Source: Actinomycetota bacterium
GTDB lineage: Bacteria > Actinomycetota > Thermoleophilia > Gaiellales > Gaiellaceae
DNA: 36,074 nucleotides
NCBI GenBank assembly: GCA_005883955.1
Contig: VAXH01000084.1
Location: 1 to 36,074 of the forward strand
Reading direction: 5' to 3'
In this document: in pieces, positions 14,797 through 22,805 of the stretch
How the letters are laid out: the number at the start of each line of letters is the position of its first letter
Position numbering within the stretch: position 1 is the stretch's first letter
Made by a program: the position numbers and the translations under genes
The notes under the pieces: model-generated
What the model was told of the DNA's origin: nothing
Databases searched by the model: none
The model's input: only the letters and a program-made list of their open reading frames with translations

Positions 14797-14866
14797 CCTC
14801 CACTTCTTTCTTGAAGGTGGAGGTTTGAGTCAGCGCGTTCGCGGCGCGCTCGCTCAAACTTCCACC
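14797..14866 (-). promoter_or_regulatory. rpsO-pnp intercistronic RNA switch (putative pnp autoregulation site)
   Basis: In mRNA sense, segment A GGTGGAAGTTTGAG (14866-14853) pairs with segment B CTCAAACCTCCACC (14829-14816), 13 of 14 positions, around an inner stem AGCGCG/CGCGCT. Segment B plus the next TTC can instead pair with GAAGTGGAGG (14806-14797), 10 bp with one bulge and a 6-nt loop, which buries the pnp Shine-Dalgarno. The two folds share CCTCCACC and exclude each other. Position matches the RNase III/PNPase-regulated hairpin between rpsO and pnp known in E. coli; the mechanism here is inferred. Confidence 0.65.
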
Positions 14867-14881
14867 CTCGATTCGGCTCGG

Positions 14882-15151
14882 TTATCTCCTGAGGCCGAGC
14901 TCCTGGATCAGGGCGCGATACCCCTCGAGGTCGCGCTTTTGCAGGTACTGCAGGAGCCGCCGGCGCCGGCCGACGAGCTTCAACAGGCCGCGGCGCGAAT
15001 AATGGTCCTTCGGGTGCGCTCTCAGGTGCTCCGTGAGCTCGTTGACACGACGGGTCAAAAGCGCGATCTGCACCTGGGGCGAGCCGGTGTCCGCCTCGCT
15101 GCGGCCGTGCTGGCCGATGATCTCCTGTTTTGCTTCCTTGGTGAGAGGCAC
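14882..15151 (-). CDS. rpsO: 30S ribosomal protein S15
   Basis: 89 residues, the standard length. It binds 16S rRNA in the central domain and forms an intersubunit bridge. Conserved S15 features are [19 protein letters not shown], the helix around [20 protein letters not shown] and the ending [22 protein letters not shown] 15151 has AGGAGG 6 nt upstream, which rules out the long N-terminal extension that the open frame would allow. It is separated from ribF by a plus-strand insertion (hydrolase-GGT) but still directly precedes pnp, with an 89-nt spacer carrying the putative switch. Confidence 0.98.
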   Translation of the reverse strand: MPLTKEAKQEIIGQHGRSEADTGSPQVQIALLTRRVNELTEHLRAHPKDHYSRRGLLKLVGRRRRLLQYLQKRDLEGYRALIQELGLRR

Positions 15152-15251
15152 TGTCTTCCTCCTAGATAAGCGTCTCCGCGGTCTCCGCACGGCGCGCCAA
15201 GGAACGCGCACGGCCGGGGCCGCGGTCTCGCAGTAGGGTAGCAGCCCTCTG

Positions 15252-16502
15252 ATGGAGCGGGTTTCGGCGCAACAGCTGGCGGAATGGGCCGCGGAGGCGC
15301 GGGAGCGATGGAGCGTGCCTGGGCTGGCGGTCGGCCTTCTCCAAGACCGCGAGATCGTGAGCGTCGGAGATGGGGTGCTGGAGCTCGGCCGGCCGGACCG
15401 GGTGTCCCGGGACACGATTTTCCGGATCGCGTCGATCACGAAGCCATTCACCGCGACGCTCGCGATGACGCTCGCTCAGGAGGGCCTGCTCGCGCTCGAC
15501 AAGCCCCCGCCAGGCGCTCCGATCGAAGCCACGGTTCGGCAGCTGCTCAGCCATCAGGGCGGGCTCGCCTCGGAGTGGCCCGAACCTCTCGACGATGTGG
15601 GTGACGACGACGAAGCGCTCTTGCGCCTGACCGAAGGCCGACCCGCGCGTCTGCCAATCGGAGCCGGCGAGCTCTTCTCCTACTGCAATGCGGGGTTCTG
15701 GTTCGTCGCGGCGGCGATCGCTCGAGGGCTTGGAATGACCTTCGAGGAGGCGCTGCGCACCAGGGTCCTCGAGCCACTCGGCCTACGATCCACCGGCTTC
15801 GAGGCCGACTTCCCAGCGCGCGGGCACAACCAGGTCGAGAAGGGCGGTGCCGAGCACGCTCCCGCCGAGGAGCGGTACCCGCGCGTGCGCCGTTCCGGCG
15901 GCGGCCTGTTTTCATCGATCGGCGACCTGCTGCGCTTTGCGGAGCATCACCTCGGCGGCCCCGGCCCGCTCACGGCCGAGGCGGTTAGCGAGATGCAGCG
16001 GCCGGTCAGCGCCGGCCCCGGCTTCCGCTACGGCCTCGGGTGGTTCTTGTGGGAGACGCCTTCCGGCCCGGCGGTCGGGCATCCCGGCTCGGTCCTCGGC
16101 TACGAGTCACTTCTACGGTTCGTCCCGAGCAAGCGTCTCGCCGTCGCGGCACTTTCCAACTCCAGCCGCGGCTACGCGGCGATCAGGGACGTGATTCGCA
16201 ATCTCGGCTTGGCCGAGTTGGAGCGTCCGGAAGGAGCCCTGGCAGACCTGACGGAGTTCGAAGGCCGTTACCAAGGGCAGGGCATCGAGCTCGAGTTCGT
16301 CGCCGAGGACGGACACCTGCGGGTCGGGCTCACGGAGGTCGACCCGTTCAGCGGCGAGACGAGCGTCTATCCGAGCGTGCGAGCGCGGCCGATCGGGGCG
16401 CGCGAGTTCGAGATCGTCGAGGGCGAGTGGCGCGGCGACCGCTTCGACTTCCCGCGACCCGGCTTCGTCTGCATGGGCTACCTGGCGACGCGGATCGAGT
16501 GA
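15252..16502 (+). CDS. Serine beta-lactamase-fold hydrolase (class C/DD-peptidase-like)
   Basis: 416 residues of the beta-lactamase/penicillin-binding-protein-like superfamily (EstB, AmpC and D-aminopeptidase relatives). The active-site tetrad SITK (Ser61-Lys64), the second motif YCN (Tyr144-Asn146, with Cys in place of the usual Ser/Ala) and the third motif HPG in GHPGSVLGY are present. A C-terminal domain of about 80 residues (from about 330) resembles the lipocalin-like extension of such hydrolases. There is no signal peptide, so it is probably cytoplasmic and an esterase or peptidase rather than a resistance enzyme. No clear Shine-Dalgarno precedes ATG 15252; a TAGGGT at 15234 could be a -10 giving a near-leaderless mRNA. 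The stop overlaps the GGT start (GTGA), so the two form a coupled pair. Confidence 0.9.
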   Translation: MERVSAQQLAEWAAEARERWSVPGLAVGLLQDREIVSVGDGVLELGRPDRVSRDTIFRIASITKPFTATLAMTLAQEGLLALDKPPPGAPIEATVRQLLSHQGGLASEWPEPLDDVGDDDEALLRLTEGRPARLPIGAGELFSYCNAGFWFVAAAIARGLGMTFEEALRTRVLEPLGLRSTGFEADFPARGHNQVEKGGAEHAPAEERYPRVRRSGGGLFSSIGDLLRFAEHHLGGPGPLTAEAVSEMQRPVSAGPGFRYGLGWFLWETPSGPAVGHPGSVLGYESLLRFVPSKRLAVAALSNSSRGYAAIRDVIRNLGLAELERPEGALADLTEFEGRYQGQGIELEFVAEDGHLRVGLTEVDPFSGETSVYPSVRARPIGAREFEIVEGEWRGDRFDFPRPGFVCMGYLATRIE

Positions 16503-17887
16503 CCGCGGCGATCGCAGCAGGGCATCCCGCGACGGTCGAGGCGGGAGTCGAGATCCTGCAGGCCGGTGGAAGCGCCGCGGACGCTGCGGTCGCCGCCTCC
16601 CTTGCCTCCTGTGTCGGCGAGACGGTGATGACGGGCCTGCTCGGCGGCGGGCACGCGATCTACTACGACGTGGCGACCGGGCGGATGGAGAACCTCGACT
16701 TCTTCGTCGCAGTGCCCGGACTCGGCGCGGAACGGCGAGACGCCGAGCTGCTCGAGCTCGACGTCCCTTTCGGTGCCGAGCTCGTCCACTACGCGGTCGG
16801 GATCGCGTCGTGCGGCGTGCCCGGCGTGCCGGCCGGCCTCGATGAGCTCTGGCGGCGGCACGGCCAGCTCGACTGGCCACGTCTCGTCGAGCCGGCACTA
16901 CGGCTCGCCCGCGCCGGAGTCGTGATGCCGCCGGCACAGGCCTCGTGTCTGGCGATGCTGGCGCCGGTGATGACGATGAACGAGGGCGCGCGAATCTACG
17001 CTCCCGGCGGCGCCCTCCTCGAGGCCGGCGACCGGCTCGAGCAGCCGGGTCTCGCGCGCGCGCTCGAGCTCATATCTGAGGAAGGCGTCAGATCGGCGTA
17101 CTCGGGCTCGATCGCGGAGGCCCTGCTCACGCTGATGGACGAACGTCGCGGTCTCGTCACCGACGAGGACCTCGTCAGCTACCGGGCCGAGTGGAACCAG
17201 CCCGTCGAGGTCGGCTACCTCGATGCGCGCTTCTACACCCGGGGCGGGCTTTCGGACCTGCCCGAGACGCTGCCGCGCCTACCACGGCTGCAAGGGCTCG
17301 CCGAGGCCGAGCGCGCGGTCGCCCTGGCGGAGATTCTCGACAGCGAGCGGGCCAACGGAGCCGGCGACACGACCAACATCACGGTCGTCGATGCCAAGGG
17401 AAACGCCTGCGTTCTGACCACCAGCCTGGGACTCGGCTCGGGCGACTACGTGCCGGGTCTCGACCTGCACCTGAACAGCATGCTCGGCGAGGCCGACCTC
17501 GTCCGGGGCGCGCTCGAGCCCGGTGAGCGGATGGAGAGCATGATGGCTCCGAGCCTCGTCCTCGAAGACGGCGCGCTGCAGCTTGCGATCGGAGCGGCGG
17601 GCGGAACCAGGCTTCGCAGCGCGCTGCTCCAGGTGGCCGCCGGCGTGCTCGACGAAGGCTTGCCGCCCGGTGAGGCGGTCGCGCGGCCGCGGTTGCACGC
17701 CTCCCAGGGCCGCGTTCAACTGGAGCCAGGCTTCTCGGACGCGACCGTCGCCGCTCTCGAACAGAACGGCCTCGAAGTGCGCGTCTGGCCGGCCCAGCAT
17801 CATTTCTTCGGCGGCGTCAGCCTCGTCACGCCGAATGACGCCGCGGGGGATCCACGGCGAAGTGGTGCCGCAGCGCGAGTGCCGTAG
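16499..17887 (+). CDS. Gamma-glutamyltransferase family protein (Ntn hydrolase)
   Basis: 462 residues from GTG 16499, overlapping the upstream hydrolase stop by 4 nt. The N-terminal segment (GHPATVEAGVEILQAGGSAADAAVAA, seen in parts) and GLLGGGHAIYYD are typical of GGT/cephalosporin acylases. Autoprocessing would occur before Thr291 in GAGDTTNITVVDAKGN, which matches the TTHxSVVD site. LNSM stands where LNNEMDDF-like sequence is usual, and APSLVLEDG and GAAGGTRLRSALLQV follow. It is shorter than typical GGTs (about 530) and lacks a signal peptide, so a cytoplasmic gamma-glutamyl hydrolase or transferase is likely. Substrate unknown. Its last 62 nt overlap the convergent zinc-ribbon gene. Confidence 0.93.
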   Translation: MTAAIAAGHPATVEAGVEILQAGGSAADAAVAASLASCVGETVMTGLLGGGHAIYYDVATGRMENLDFFVAVPGLGAERRDAELLELDVPFGAELVHYAVGIASCGVPGVPAGLDELWRRHGQLDWPRLVEPALRLARAGVVMPPAQASCLAMLAPVMTMNEGARIYAPGGALLEAGDRLEQPGLARALELISEEGVRSAYSGSIAEALLTLMDERRGLVTDEDLVSYRAEWNQPVEVGYLDARFYTRGGLSDLPETLPRLPRLQGLAEAERAVALAEILDSERANGAGDTTNITVVDAKGNACVLTTSLGLGSGDYVPGLDLHLNSMLGEADLVRGALEPGERMESMMAPSLVLEDGALQLAIGAAGGTRLRSALLQVAAGVLDEGLPPGEAVARPRLHASQGRVQLEPGFSDATVAALEQNGLEVRVWPAQHHFFGGVSLVTPNDAAGDPRRSGAAARVP

Positions 17888-18053
17888 CCGACGAGGTGGT
17901 CAACCAGCCGACGTAGCCGCAATCCGGGCAACCCGGGTTCGCCGTGAAGGTGCCCCCGTGCGCCGGCTTCGAATAGACGGCGCCGCAGCCGAGGCAGCGG
18001 ACGGTGTGCAGAACTTCGAGCCTCGGCCCCTCCTGGCTCTCTCCGTCGCCCAC
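17826..18053 (-). CDS. Small zinc-ribbon protein
   Basis: 75 residues from GTG 18053. Two CxxC knuckles, VRCLGCGAVYSKP and PGCPDCGYVGW, about 20 residues apart form a classic rubredoxin-like/zinc-ribbon module. A short tail (SSATALALRHHFAVDPPRRH) follows. Function unknown; such proteins bind zinc and act as nucleic-acid- or protein-binding adaptors. Its 3' end overlaps the 3' end of the GGT gene by 62 nt on the opposite strand, and both readings look genuine (knuckles here, the expected GGT C-terminus there). It follows ribF by 47 nt in the same direction and may be the last gene of the rbfA-nrnA-truB-ribF run. The Shine-Dalgarno is weak (TAGGTG). Confidence 0.8.
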   Translation of the reverse strand: MGDGESQEGPRLEVLHTVRCLGCGAVYSKPAHGGTFTANPGCPDCGYVGWLTTSSATALALRHHFAVDPPRRHSA

Positions 18054-18100
18054 GCACCTAGAGATTCCGCACTTTGCGAAAGCTTGCGTTGTCGATTTTC

Positions 18101-18973
18101 CTATATTGGCCGCTCCGCTGCGCGCGTTGCCTCGACGTCCTGCGTGATCTGCGCGACGAGCTCCTGCTCGCTGGCGAACGCCCGTTCGTCGCGCAGGCGG
18201 CTCCAGAGCTCGACGACCAGCCGATGCCCGTAGAGATCGCCTGCGAAGTCGAGCAGGAAAGCCTCGACGCGGCGCTCGCTGCCGCCGTAATGCGGGTTCG
18301 TGCCGATCGAGATCGCGGCGCGGTGCTCGGCCGCCCAGCCGGCGTAGATCCCGTACGCAGGTACGAGCAGATCCGGGTCGACGCGCAGGTTGGCAGTCGG
18401 ATAGCCGAGCGTCCCGCCACGGGCATCGCCCGAGACGACGGTGCCCTCGACCTCCGGCGGCCGCCCGAGCAGCCGCGCCGCGCCCTTGATTTCGCCCGCT
18501 GCGAGCAGCTCCCGGATCGCCGTCGACGACACACCGGGCACGAGCCCGACCCGCTCGACGGTAAGCCCCAACTCCTCGAAGGTCGCCAGGTCGCCGCCGC
18601 GCCCCCGCCCGAAGCGGAAGTCCGCGCCCGCAACCACTAGCTCGGTCCCGATCGGCCGCAGCAGCTCGTCGACGAAGGCGGCCGGTTCCATCCGCGCCAA
18701 CTCCTGGGTGAACTCGACCACCAGGGTCTCCCCCACGCCCGCCTCGGCGAGCAACTCCAGCCGCCGTTCGAGCGTCGACAGCAGCCGCACCTCGTTGCCG
18801 AGCACGTTCCTTGGATGCGGCCAGAAGGTCACCACCGTGGGCGCGAGCGCCGCCTGTGTCGACAGCGCGGCCTCGAGCACGCGCCGGTGGCCCACGTGAA
18901 CGCCGTCGAAGGTGCCGAGCGCAACGGCGCGCGGCCGGGCCTCGAGCTCGCCGGGAGCGCGGGCGACGTTCAC
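18101..18973 (-). CDS. ribF: Bifunctional riboflavin kinase/FAD synthetase
   Basis: 290 residues. It makes FMN and FAD from riboflavin. The N-terminal FAD synthetase (nucleotidyltransferase) half shows GTFDGVHVGHR (about 20-30), TFWPHPRNVL, ADFRFGRGRGG and the STAIRELL segment (the ISSTxIR motif). The C-terminal riboflavin kinase half shows GTLGYPTANLRVD and the GIYAGWA, EAFLLDFAGDLYG and VELWSRLRDE elements. GTG 18973 overlaps the truB stop (GTGA), the usual truB-ribF coupling. Length and both active sites look intact. Confidence 0.97.
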   Translation of the reverse strand: MNVARAPGELEARPRAVALGTFDGVHVGHRRVLEAALSTQAALAPTVVTFWPHPRNVLGNEVRLLSTLERRLELLAEAGVGETLVVEFTQELARMEPAAFVDELLRPIGTELVVAGADFRFGRGRGGDLATFEELGLTVERVGLVPGVSSTAIRELLAAGEIKGAARLLGRPPEVEGTVVSGDARGGTLGYPTANLRVDPDLLVPAYGIYAGWAAEHRAAISIGTNPHYGGSERRVEAFLLDFAGDLYGHRLVVELWSRLRDERAFASEQELVAQITQDVEATRAAERPI

Positions 18974-19659
18974 GCCAGAACTCCCGGACTACCGTCCGGA
19001 GCGAGCCCGATTCGCGCCAGCGCCTCGTCAGGGGGCACGATCCGCTCCGGATCGGCCTCCTCGACCGTGAATGGCCCCACCTCCGTGCGGCGCAGCGTCG
19101 CGCAGTGACCGCCAAGCGCCTCCGCGATCGCCCTCACATACGTGCCCGAGCTGACCCGCAGGTCGAGACGTGCGACGCCGTCCTTATACGCGATGACGTC
19201 GAGCGCATCCACGCGCGACCGGCGAACGGGCATCTCCACCCCGATGCCGCGCCGGTGCAACCTGTAGGCGCGCTCGCCGCCGATCTTGACTGCAGACGCG
19301 GCCGGGATCGGCAGCTCGATCTCGCCGCGGAGGGGCTCGAGCCGCGCCGCCAGCTCGTCCGCGTCGGGCGGCTCCAGGCGCTCGACCACCTCGCCCTCGG
19401 GATCGCCCGTCGAAGTCCGCCCACTCAGGTCGACATCGGTGACGTATCGCTTGTCCAGCCCGACGAAGCACGAAGCCAGCTTAGTTGCCGCACCGGACAA
19501 CAGAAGCAGCAGCCCTGTCGCGAACGGATCGAGCGTCCCGGCGTGGCCTGTCCGGGCACCCGTCCGCCGCCGGACCTCGGCGACGATCGCAAAGGAGGAC
19601 GGCCCCGCCGGCTTGTCGACCAGGATCAGGCCGCTCGGATTACGTCCGCGTTGGGGCAC
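18970..19659 (-). CDS. truB: tRNA pseudouridine(55) synthase
   Basis: Makes pseudouridine 55 in the T-loop of tRNAs. 229 residues from GTG 19659 (MPQRGRNPSGLILVDKPAG), which matches the N-terminus of TruB proteins; the longer open frame upstream reads through nrnA out of frame. Catalytic Asp44 lies in GHAGTLDPFATGLL. KRYVTDVDLSGRTSTGDPEG and RRSRVDALDV are typical, and SSGTYVRAIAEALG is the conserved TruB segment near the C-terminus. The protein is short compared with E. coli (314), as actinobacterial forms tend to lack part of the C-terminal PUA region. The start lies 20 nt inside the end of nrnA. Confidence 0.96.
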   Translation of the reverse strand: MPQRGRNPSGLILVDKPAGPSSFAIVAEVRRRTGARTGHAGTLDPFATGLLLLLSGAATKLASCFVGLDKRYVTDVDLSGRTSTGDPEGEVVERLEPPDADELAARLEPLRGEIELPIPAASAVKIGGERAYRLHRRGIGVEMPVRRSRVDALDVIAYKDGVARLDLRVSSGTYVRAIAEALGGHCATLRRTEVGPFTVEEADPERIVPPDEALARIGLAPDGSPGVLA

Positions 19660-20638
19660 TCGCGAGGAACTCGCGCTGGATGGACTCGGTGATCTCCTCG
19701 ATGGAAGCGTCGCTCGAGAAGCCCGCCGCCTGGCGGTGGCCCCCACCCCCCCAATTGCGTGCGATCGCTGAGACGTCGAGCTCGTCGTTGCTCGCGCGCA
19801 GGCTGACGCGGCGCGCCGGCCCGTCTCGCGGCTCACGGATCAGAGCGGCCATGTCCGCGCCCTCGACCGCCCGTAGGTAGTCGATGATCCCTTCGGAATA
19901 CGCCTCGGCCGCGCCGATGTCGGTGAAGTCGCTCCGCAGCAGGTACGAGACGACCAGCCGGCCGCCGTCGTAGATCTGCGCTCGCTCGAGCGCGCGGGCG
20001 AGCAGCTTCAGCTTCGCGAACTGAACCGTCTCGTACACGCGCCGGAAGATCCTGTGCACATCCGCTCCCGCCTCGACCAGCTCTGCGGCGAGGCGCAAGG
20101 CCTTCGCCGTCGTGTTCGAGTACTGAAACCGCCCGGTGTCCGTGACGAGTGCGATGTAGAGAGGCTCCGCGATCTCCGGCGTCAGCTCGACGCCGAGCTC
20201 CGCGAAGACGTCACGCAGGACCTCGCCCGTCGACGAGGCGTTGGGAACGATCAGGTTGATCCGGCCAAAGCGGGTGTTGTCGTGGTGGTGATCGATATCG
20301 AGCACGAGCGGCGCGCCTTCGAGCGGTTCCGGCTCGGGCCCGATCCGGGTCTCGTTCGCACAGTCGACGGCGATCAGGACGCGCTCGCGCCAGTCGTCCG
20401 GCAGCAGGCGCCGGAGCTCGGCGAGCGGCATGAACGAGTACTCGACCGGCAGCGGCGCATCGCCGTAGAGGTACATGACGGTGTCCTTGCCGAGCTGGTC
20501 GAGCGCGAGCTTCAGCGCCAGGATCGACCCGAGCGCGTCTCCGTCAGGGTTCTCGTGTGTGACCAGCAGAAAGCGGTCGTGCGAGCGAATCGCGTCCGCG
20601 ACCGCCGCTACGTCACTCGTCTTTTGAGGCGAGTTCAT
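19640..20638 (-). CDS. nrnA: DHH/DHHA1 phosphoesterase, NrnA-type nanoRNase/pAp phosphatase
   Basis: 332 residues. It degrades very short RNAs and possibly pAp or cyclic dinucleotide products. DHH domain: THENPDGDALGS (27-38), AVDCAN, and DIDHHHDN with DHH at 116-118; these carry the Mn-binding His/Asp residues. The DHHA1 domain ends with the substrate-binding GGGGHRQAAGF motif near residue 300. ATG 20638 lies 26 nt inside the end of rbfA; a TTG at 20641 is an alternative. The rbfA-nrnA-truB-ribF order is the common one in Gram-positive bacteria, where NrnA replaces oligoribonuclease. Confidence 0.95.
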   Translation of the reverse strand: MNSPQKTSDVAAVADAIRSHDRFLLVTHENPDGDALGSILALKLALDQLGKDTVMYLYGDAPLPVEYSFMPLAELRRLLPDDWRERVLIAVDCANETRIGPEPEPLEGAPLVLDIDHHHDNTRFGRINLIVPNASSTGEVLRDVFAELGVELTPEIAEPLYIALVTDTGRFQYSNTTAKALRLAAELVEAGADVHRIFRRVYETVQFAKLKLLARALERAQIYDGGRLVVSYLLRSDFTDIGAAEAYSEGIIDYLRAVEGADMAALIREPRDGPARRVSLRASNDELDVSAIARNWGGGGHRQAAGFSSDASIEEITESIQREFLASAPTRT

Positions 20639-20957
20639 CAATCAGCTGCGTCATGCGGACCCCTCGCTCGACGGTCGGATCGTATTCGAACGCCAGCTGC
20701 GGTGTCCTCTTCAGCCGCAGCTCGCGTCCCAGCCGGCCTTGCAGGAAGCCGTGCGCCGCCTCGAGGCCGGCCAGGCTCTGCCTTTGCTTCTGCTCGGAGC
20801 CGAGGACGCTGACGAAGACCCGCGCGTGCCGGAGATCCGGCGAGGTTTCGACTCCGGTGACTGTGACGAAGCCGATTCTCGGGTCCTTGAGCTCTCCGAC
20901 GGCCTCGGACAGCACCTGGCGGACGGCCTCGTTCACGCGTCGCATCCGATTACTCAT
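20613..20957 (-). CDS. rbfA: 30S ribosome-binding factor A
   Basis: 114 residues, single KH-like domain. It assists late 30S maturation and cold adaptation by binding near helix 1 of 16S rRNA. Typical elements are SNRMRRVNEAVRQVLSEAV at the start, DPRIGFVTVTGVETSPDLRH with ARVFVSVLG, and LRLKRTPQLAFEYD toward the end. ATG 20957 is preferred (a GTG codon directly precedes it). It is divergent from the TauE-type gene with only 18 nt between start codons, so its promoter must lie inside that gene, or the 5' end is leaderless. In most bacteria rbfA directly follows infB; here about 3.4 kb separates them. Confidence 0.96.
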   Translation of the reverse strand: MSNRMRRVNEAVRQVLSEAVGELKDPRIGFVTVTGVETSPDLRHARVFVSVLGSEQKQRQSLAGLEAAHGFLQGRLGRELRLKRTPQLAFEYDPTVERGVRMTQLIDELASKDE

Positions 20958-20975
20958 CACTGGTATTCAACCCGC

Positions 20976-21725
20976 GTGGCCCTGCACGCGCTCGCGCTCG
21001 CCGCCATCGCGGCATGGTGCTTCGTGACCGCGCTGGCAGGCGGGCTCGTCGGGCTCGTGCTGGGAAACATCCGCCTGCCCGCCCTGTTGCTCATCTCTTC
21101 GAGTCCCGCCGCCGGAGCCGGCGCGAACATCGGCGTTTCCGGCCTCGCGGCGGTCACGGCCGCTGTCACGCAGGTGCGAGCCGGGCGGATTCACTGGCGC
21201 GTCTTCTGGTGGATGGCGCCGCCTTCGGTCGTGGGAGCCGTCCTCGGTGGGCTCGTCTCGGGCGCGCTGCCGGGGACTGCGCTGCTCGTCGTGATCGGCA
21301 TCATGCTGATCGCATTTGGGGTCGACCTCCTCCGGCCTCGCCGGCCGATCCAGCGGCGAGAGCAGCTCAACATCCCGGCCGCTGTGGCGAGCGGCGCCGT
21401 GATCGGCTTTCTCGGCGGCGTCGTCGGCCTCATCCTCGGCTCGTTGCGGATGCCCGCTCTGTTGCGCTTCGTCGGCGAGGAACCGGTGCAGGCAGTCGGC
21501 ACCAACCTGCTCGTCGGCGTCTTCGTCGGTGCCGCCGGAGTCGTCGGGCACCTCCCGGGCGGGATCGACTGGGCCGCGTTCGCGGTCGGCGCAGTCGCGT
21601 CGGTCCCGGGAGCGCTCCTCGGCGCCCGCCTCACGGGCCGGCTCGACGAGCGCCAGTTGCTGCGAGCGGTCGGGCTCGTGCTCCTGTTTGCCGGGACGGT
21701 CACGCTCGTGCAGGCCGCCGTCTAG
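20976..21725 (+). CDS. TauE/SafE-family permease
   Basis: 249 residues from GTG 20976 (VALHALALAAIAAWCF). About eight hydrophobic segments come in two similar halves, each with a Gly-rich motif: GLVGLVLGNIRLPALLLISS with PAAGAGANI in the first half, and GFLGGVVGLILGSLRMPALL with PVQAVGTNL in the second. This inverted-repeat G/N-x-R-x-PAL pattern is typical of the TauE/SafE/UPF0721 exporters of sulfonates or sulfite-type anions. The substrate cannot be told from sequence. A charged loop (RPRRPIQRREQ) joins the halves. The mreB homologue begins 24 nt downstream on the same strand, so they probably share a transcript. Confidence 0.88.
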   Translation: MALHALALAAIAAWCFVTALAGGLVGLVLGNIRLPALLLISSSPAAGAGANIGVSGLAAVTAAVTQVRAGRIHWRVFWWMAPPSVVGAVLGGLVSGALPGTALLVVIGIMLIAFGVDLLRPRRPIQRREQLNIPAAVASGAVIGFLGGVVGLILGSLRMPALLRFVGEEPVQAVGTNLLVGVFVGAAGVVGHLPGGIDWAAFAVGAVASVPGALLGARLTGRLDERQLLRAVGLVLLFAGTVTLVQAAV

Positions 21726-21749
21726 CGCTAGGGTCCTCCGGGGTCTCCA

Positions 21750-22805
21750 GTGGCGTTGTTTCGTTCATTCGCAGGGCGGGAGCTGGCTGTCGATCTCGGC
21801 ACCGCGAACTCTCTCGTCTTCGTCCGCGGCGAGGGGATCGTCGTCTTCGAGCCCTCGGTCGTGGCGGTCGACGATCGAACCGGCGAGGTGCAGGCCGTCG
21901 GTGCCGACGCGAGCCGCATGATCGGACGGACACCGGCCTCGATCCGCGCGATCCGGCCGCTACGGCACGGGGTGATCGCGGACTTCGAGACGACCGAGCA
22001 GATGCTCCGGCACTTCATCCGCAAGGGCGGCGGCGGGCGGCTCCCGCTCGCGCAGGTCGTCCTCTGCGTTCCGAGTGGGATCACGAAAGTCGAGCGGGAG
22101 GCCGTCCAGGAGGCGACGCTCGCCGCGGGCGCTCGCGACGTCTACCTGGTCGAGGAGCCGATGGCCGCGGCGATCGGTGCAGGCCTGCCGGTGGCCGAGC
22201 CCCGTGGAAGCATGATCGTCGACATCGGCGGCGGCACGACCGAGGTCGCCGTGATCTCGCTCGGCGGAATCGTCAGCTCGGAGTCGATCAAGGTCGGCGG
22301 TTACGAGATGGACGAGGCGGTTGCCAAGCACGTGCAGGGGCGGTACGGGCTGTTGATCGGCGAGGAGACAGCGGAGCAGGCGAAGCTGGACGCGGGTTCG
22401 GCCTGGCAGCTCGAGGATGAGCTCGAGTGCACGGTCGGGGGCCGCGACCTGCAGAGCGGAATGCTGCGCAGGCTCGAGCTTGGGTCGGAAGAGCTGCGCA
22501 ACGCCCTGGAAGCCCCGGTCCAGCGGATCGTCACCGCAGTCAAGGACACGCTCGAAGGTACCCCGCCCGAGCTCGCCGCCGACATCAGCGACCGGGGAAT
22601 CGTCCTCGCCGGCGGTGGTGCGCTGCTCCGCGGCATCGACACGCGGATGCGCTCCGAAACCGGCCTCGAGGTCGCGCGGGCGGAATCCCCCCTGACCTGC
22701 GTCGTGCTCGGAGCCGGGGAGTCGCTCAACGAGCTCGAGACGCTGAAGCGGGCGCGTCCCGGGCGCGGACGCAAGGCGCGGGGACGCCGGTTCCAGCGGC
22801 GCTGA
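21750..22805 (+). CDS. MreB/Mbl-family actin-like protein
   Basis: 351 residues. Actin-fold ATPase signatures are DLGTANSLVFVRG (phosphate 1, 15 onward), DIGGGTTEVAVISLGGIV (phosphate 2) and GIVLAGGGALLRGID (adenosine). VPSGITKVEREAVQEA and VEEPMAAAIGAGLPV are characteristic of MreB, which organises peptidoglycan synthesis as membrane-bound filaments. The N-terminus begins MALFRSF, a short amphipathic start as in membrane-binding MreBs. The last 20 or so residues form a strongly basic tail (RARPGRGRKARGRRFQRR) not usual in MreB. No mreC, mreD, rodA or pbp2 gene is adjacent, so it may be a second copy with its own role. GTG 21750 is the start; the stop abuts the DUF503 stop with no gap. Confidence 0.92.
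   Translation: MALFRSFAGRELAVDLGTANSLVFVRGEGIVVFEPSVVAVDDRTGEVQAVGADASRMIGRTPASIRAIRPLRHGVIADFETTEQMLRHFIRKGGGGRLPLAQVVLCVPSGITKVEREAVQEATLAAGARDVYLVEEPMAAAIGAGLPVAEPRGSMIVDIGGGTTEVAVISLGGIVSSESIKVGGYEMDEAVAKHVQGRYGLLIGEETAEQAKLDAGSAWQLEDELECTVGGRDLQSGMLRRLELGSEELRNALEAPVQRIVTAVKDTLEGTPPELAADISDRGIVLAGGGALLRGIDTRMRSETGLEVARAESPLTCVVLGAGESLNELETLKRARPGRGRKARGRRFQRR

Noticed and set aside
15234-15251. A leaderless promoter (TAGGGT) for the serine hydrolase
   Set aside because: No matching -35 element could be found, so it is mentioned with the gene but not called as a feature.
21723-21732. CTAGCGCTAG palindrome at the TauE stop codon as a regulatory site
   Set aside because: Only 10 bp, partly fixed by the stop codon, and in a spacer within a likely operon; no further support.
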